DNA from: Candidatus Microgenomates bacterium
GTDB taxonomy: Bacteria > Patescibacteriota > Microgenomatia > UBA1406 > GWC2-37-13
DNA: 6,055 bases
Assembly (NCBI GenBank): GCA_015491205.1
Contig: WFWI01000019.1
Coordinates: forward strand, 1 to 6,055
Direction of reading: 5' to 3'
Shown: one piece after another, positions 5,936 to 6,055 of the stretch
Numbering within the stretch: position 1 is the stretch's first letter
Layout: every line of letters begins with the position of its first letter
Program-made: the position numbers and the translations under genes
The notes under the pieces: model-generated
What the model was told of the DNA's origin: nothing
Seen by the model: the letters and a program-made list of their open reading frames with translations, nothing else
The model's database searches: none

Positions 5936-6055
5936 AAATTCCAAATTTCAAATTTCAAATTCCAAAAAAGGTTTTTTTGTTTTTGTTTTTCATCTTTGTT
6001 CTTCTCTTTATTTTTCCAGCAGTTTCTTTTGCTCAGCAGAGGGGGCCGAGTATAA
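5914..6055 (+). CDS. Secreted or membrane-anchored protein of unknown function, N-terminal part (3' end outside window)
   Basis: An ATG at 5914, overlapping the last 22 bases of uvrA in another frame, opens 47 codons with no stop before the window ends. The translation has a 17-residue polar start (MDGKIHIKIP...), then KK (18-19), a hydrophobic core from V20 to about F34, and P35-A-V-S-F-A40 followed by QQ, a good signal peptidase I site (S at -3, A at -1). This is a typical Sec signal peptide, so the product is probably exported. Residues 8-17 are encoded by a 7-bp tandem repeat, an odd origin for an N-terminus. The next in-frame start (TTG 5977) would lose the KK pair, so ATG 5914 is favoured. 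The mature protein begins near Q41, too little to identify. The real function cannot be stated; its link to DNA repair is only positional. Confidence 0.65.
   Translation, partial: MDGKIHIKIPNFKFQIPKKVFLFLFFIFVLLFIFPAVSFAQQRGPSI
5936..5963. repeat. 7-bp tandem repeat, AAATTYC x 4
   Basis: AAATTCC (5936), AAATTTC (5943), AAATTTC (5950) and AAATTCC (5957) follow immediately after the uvrA stop. The array lies within the putative N-terminal codons (8-17) of the downstream secreted protein. The period matches the other three heptamer tracts, but the unit differs. Confidence 0.85.

Noticed and set aside
5964..5990. A-run and T-runs after uvrA as a terminator
   Set aside because: AAAAAAGG followed by T-runs has a two-base loop and no GC stem; the stretch reads as the KK and hydrophobic core of a signal peptide.

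Overview
The window is AT-rich (roughly 40% G+C by eye) with lysine-rich proteins and the standard code. It carries the two damage-recognition genes of bacterial nucleotide excision repair, uvrB (708-2879) and uvrA (3068-5935), on the + strand. A 3'-terminal fragment of an AbiEii-type nucleotidyltransferase lies upstream (1-576), and the first 47 codons of a probably secreted protein lie downstream (5914 to the end). All four genes point the same way. The divergent but complete Uvr proteins, weak or absent Shine-Dalgarno sequences, and intergenic DNA full of short tandem 7-mers resemble Candidate Phyla Radiation (Patescibacteria, perhaps Microgenomates) genomes. That assignment is inference from style, not from a marker gene.

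Layout: AbiEii fragment; a 131-bp spacer holding a degenerate 10-bp repeat, a 4-unit 7-bp repeat and an extended -10 promoter 12 bases before the uvrB ATG; uvrB; a 188-bp spacer that is almost wholly a 179-bp inverted-repeat element; uvrA; then an ORF that overlaps the end of uvrA by 22 bases and encodes a signal peptide. UvrA and UvrB act together: UvrA dimers load UvrB on damaged DNA, and UvrB then recruits UvrC through its C-terminal UVR helix pair. No uvrC is in the window.

The striking content is repeat biology. UvrB carries an extra block of about 57 residues (405-461) between the SATP helicase motif and the GVVEQLVRPTG segment, where other UvrB proteins have only a few residues. The DNA for this block is about 68% G+C and consists of three consecutive perfect hairpins with CCCCG(A/T)ACC arms, preceded by three 7-mers. 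A two-hairpin relative (CCCGAACC...GGTTCGGG, then ACCCTGTACC...GGTACAGGGT) sits in the uvrB-uvrA spacer inside long terminal inverted repeats. The simplest reading is a dispersed palindromic element, one copy of which has been absorbed in frame into an essential-type repair enzyme, comparable in concept to the Rickettsia palindromic elements. Other 7-bp tandem repeats of different sequence occur before uvrB, at the edge of the UvrB insert, at the ends of the spacer element, and in the N-terminal codons of the downstream gene.
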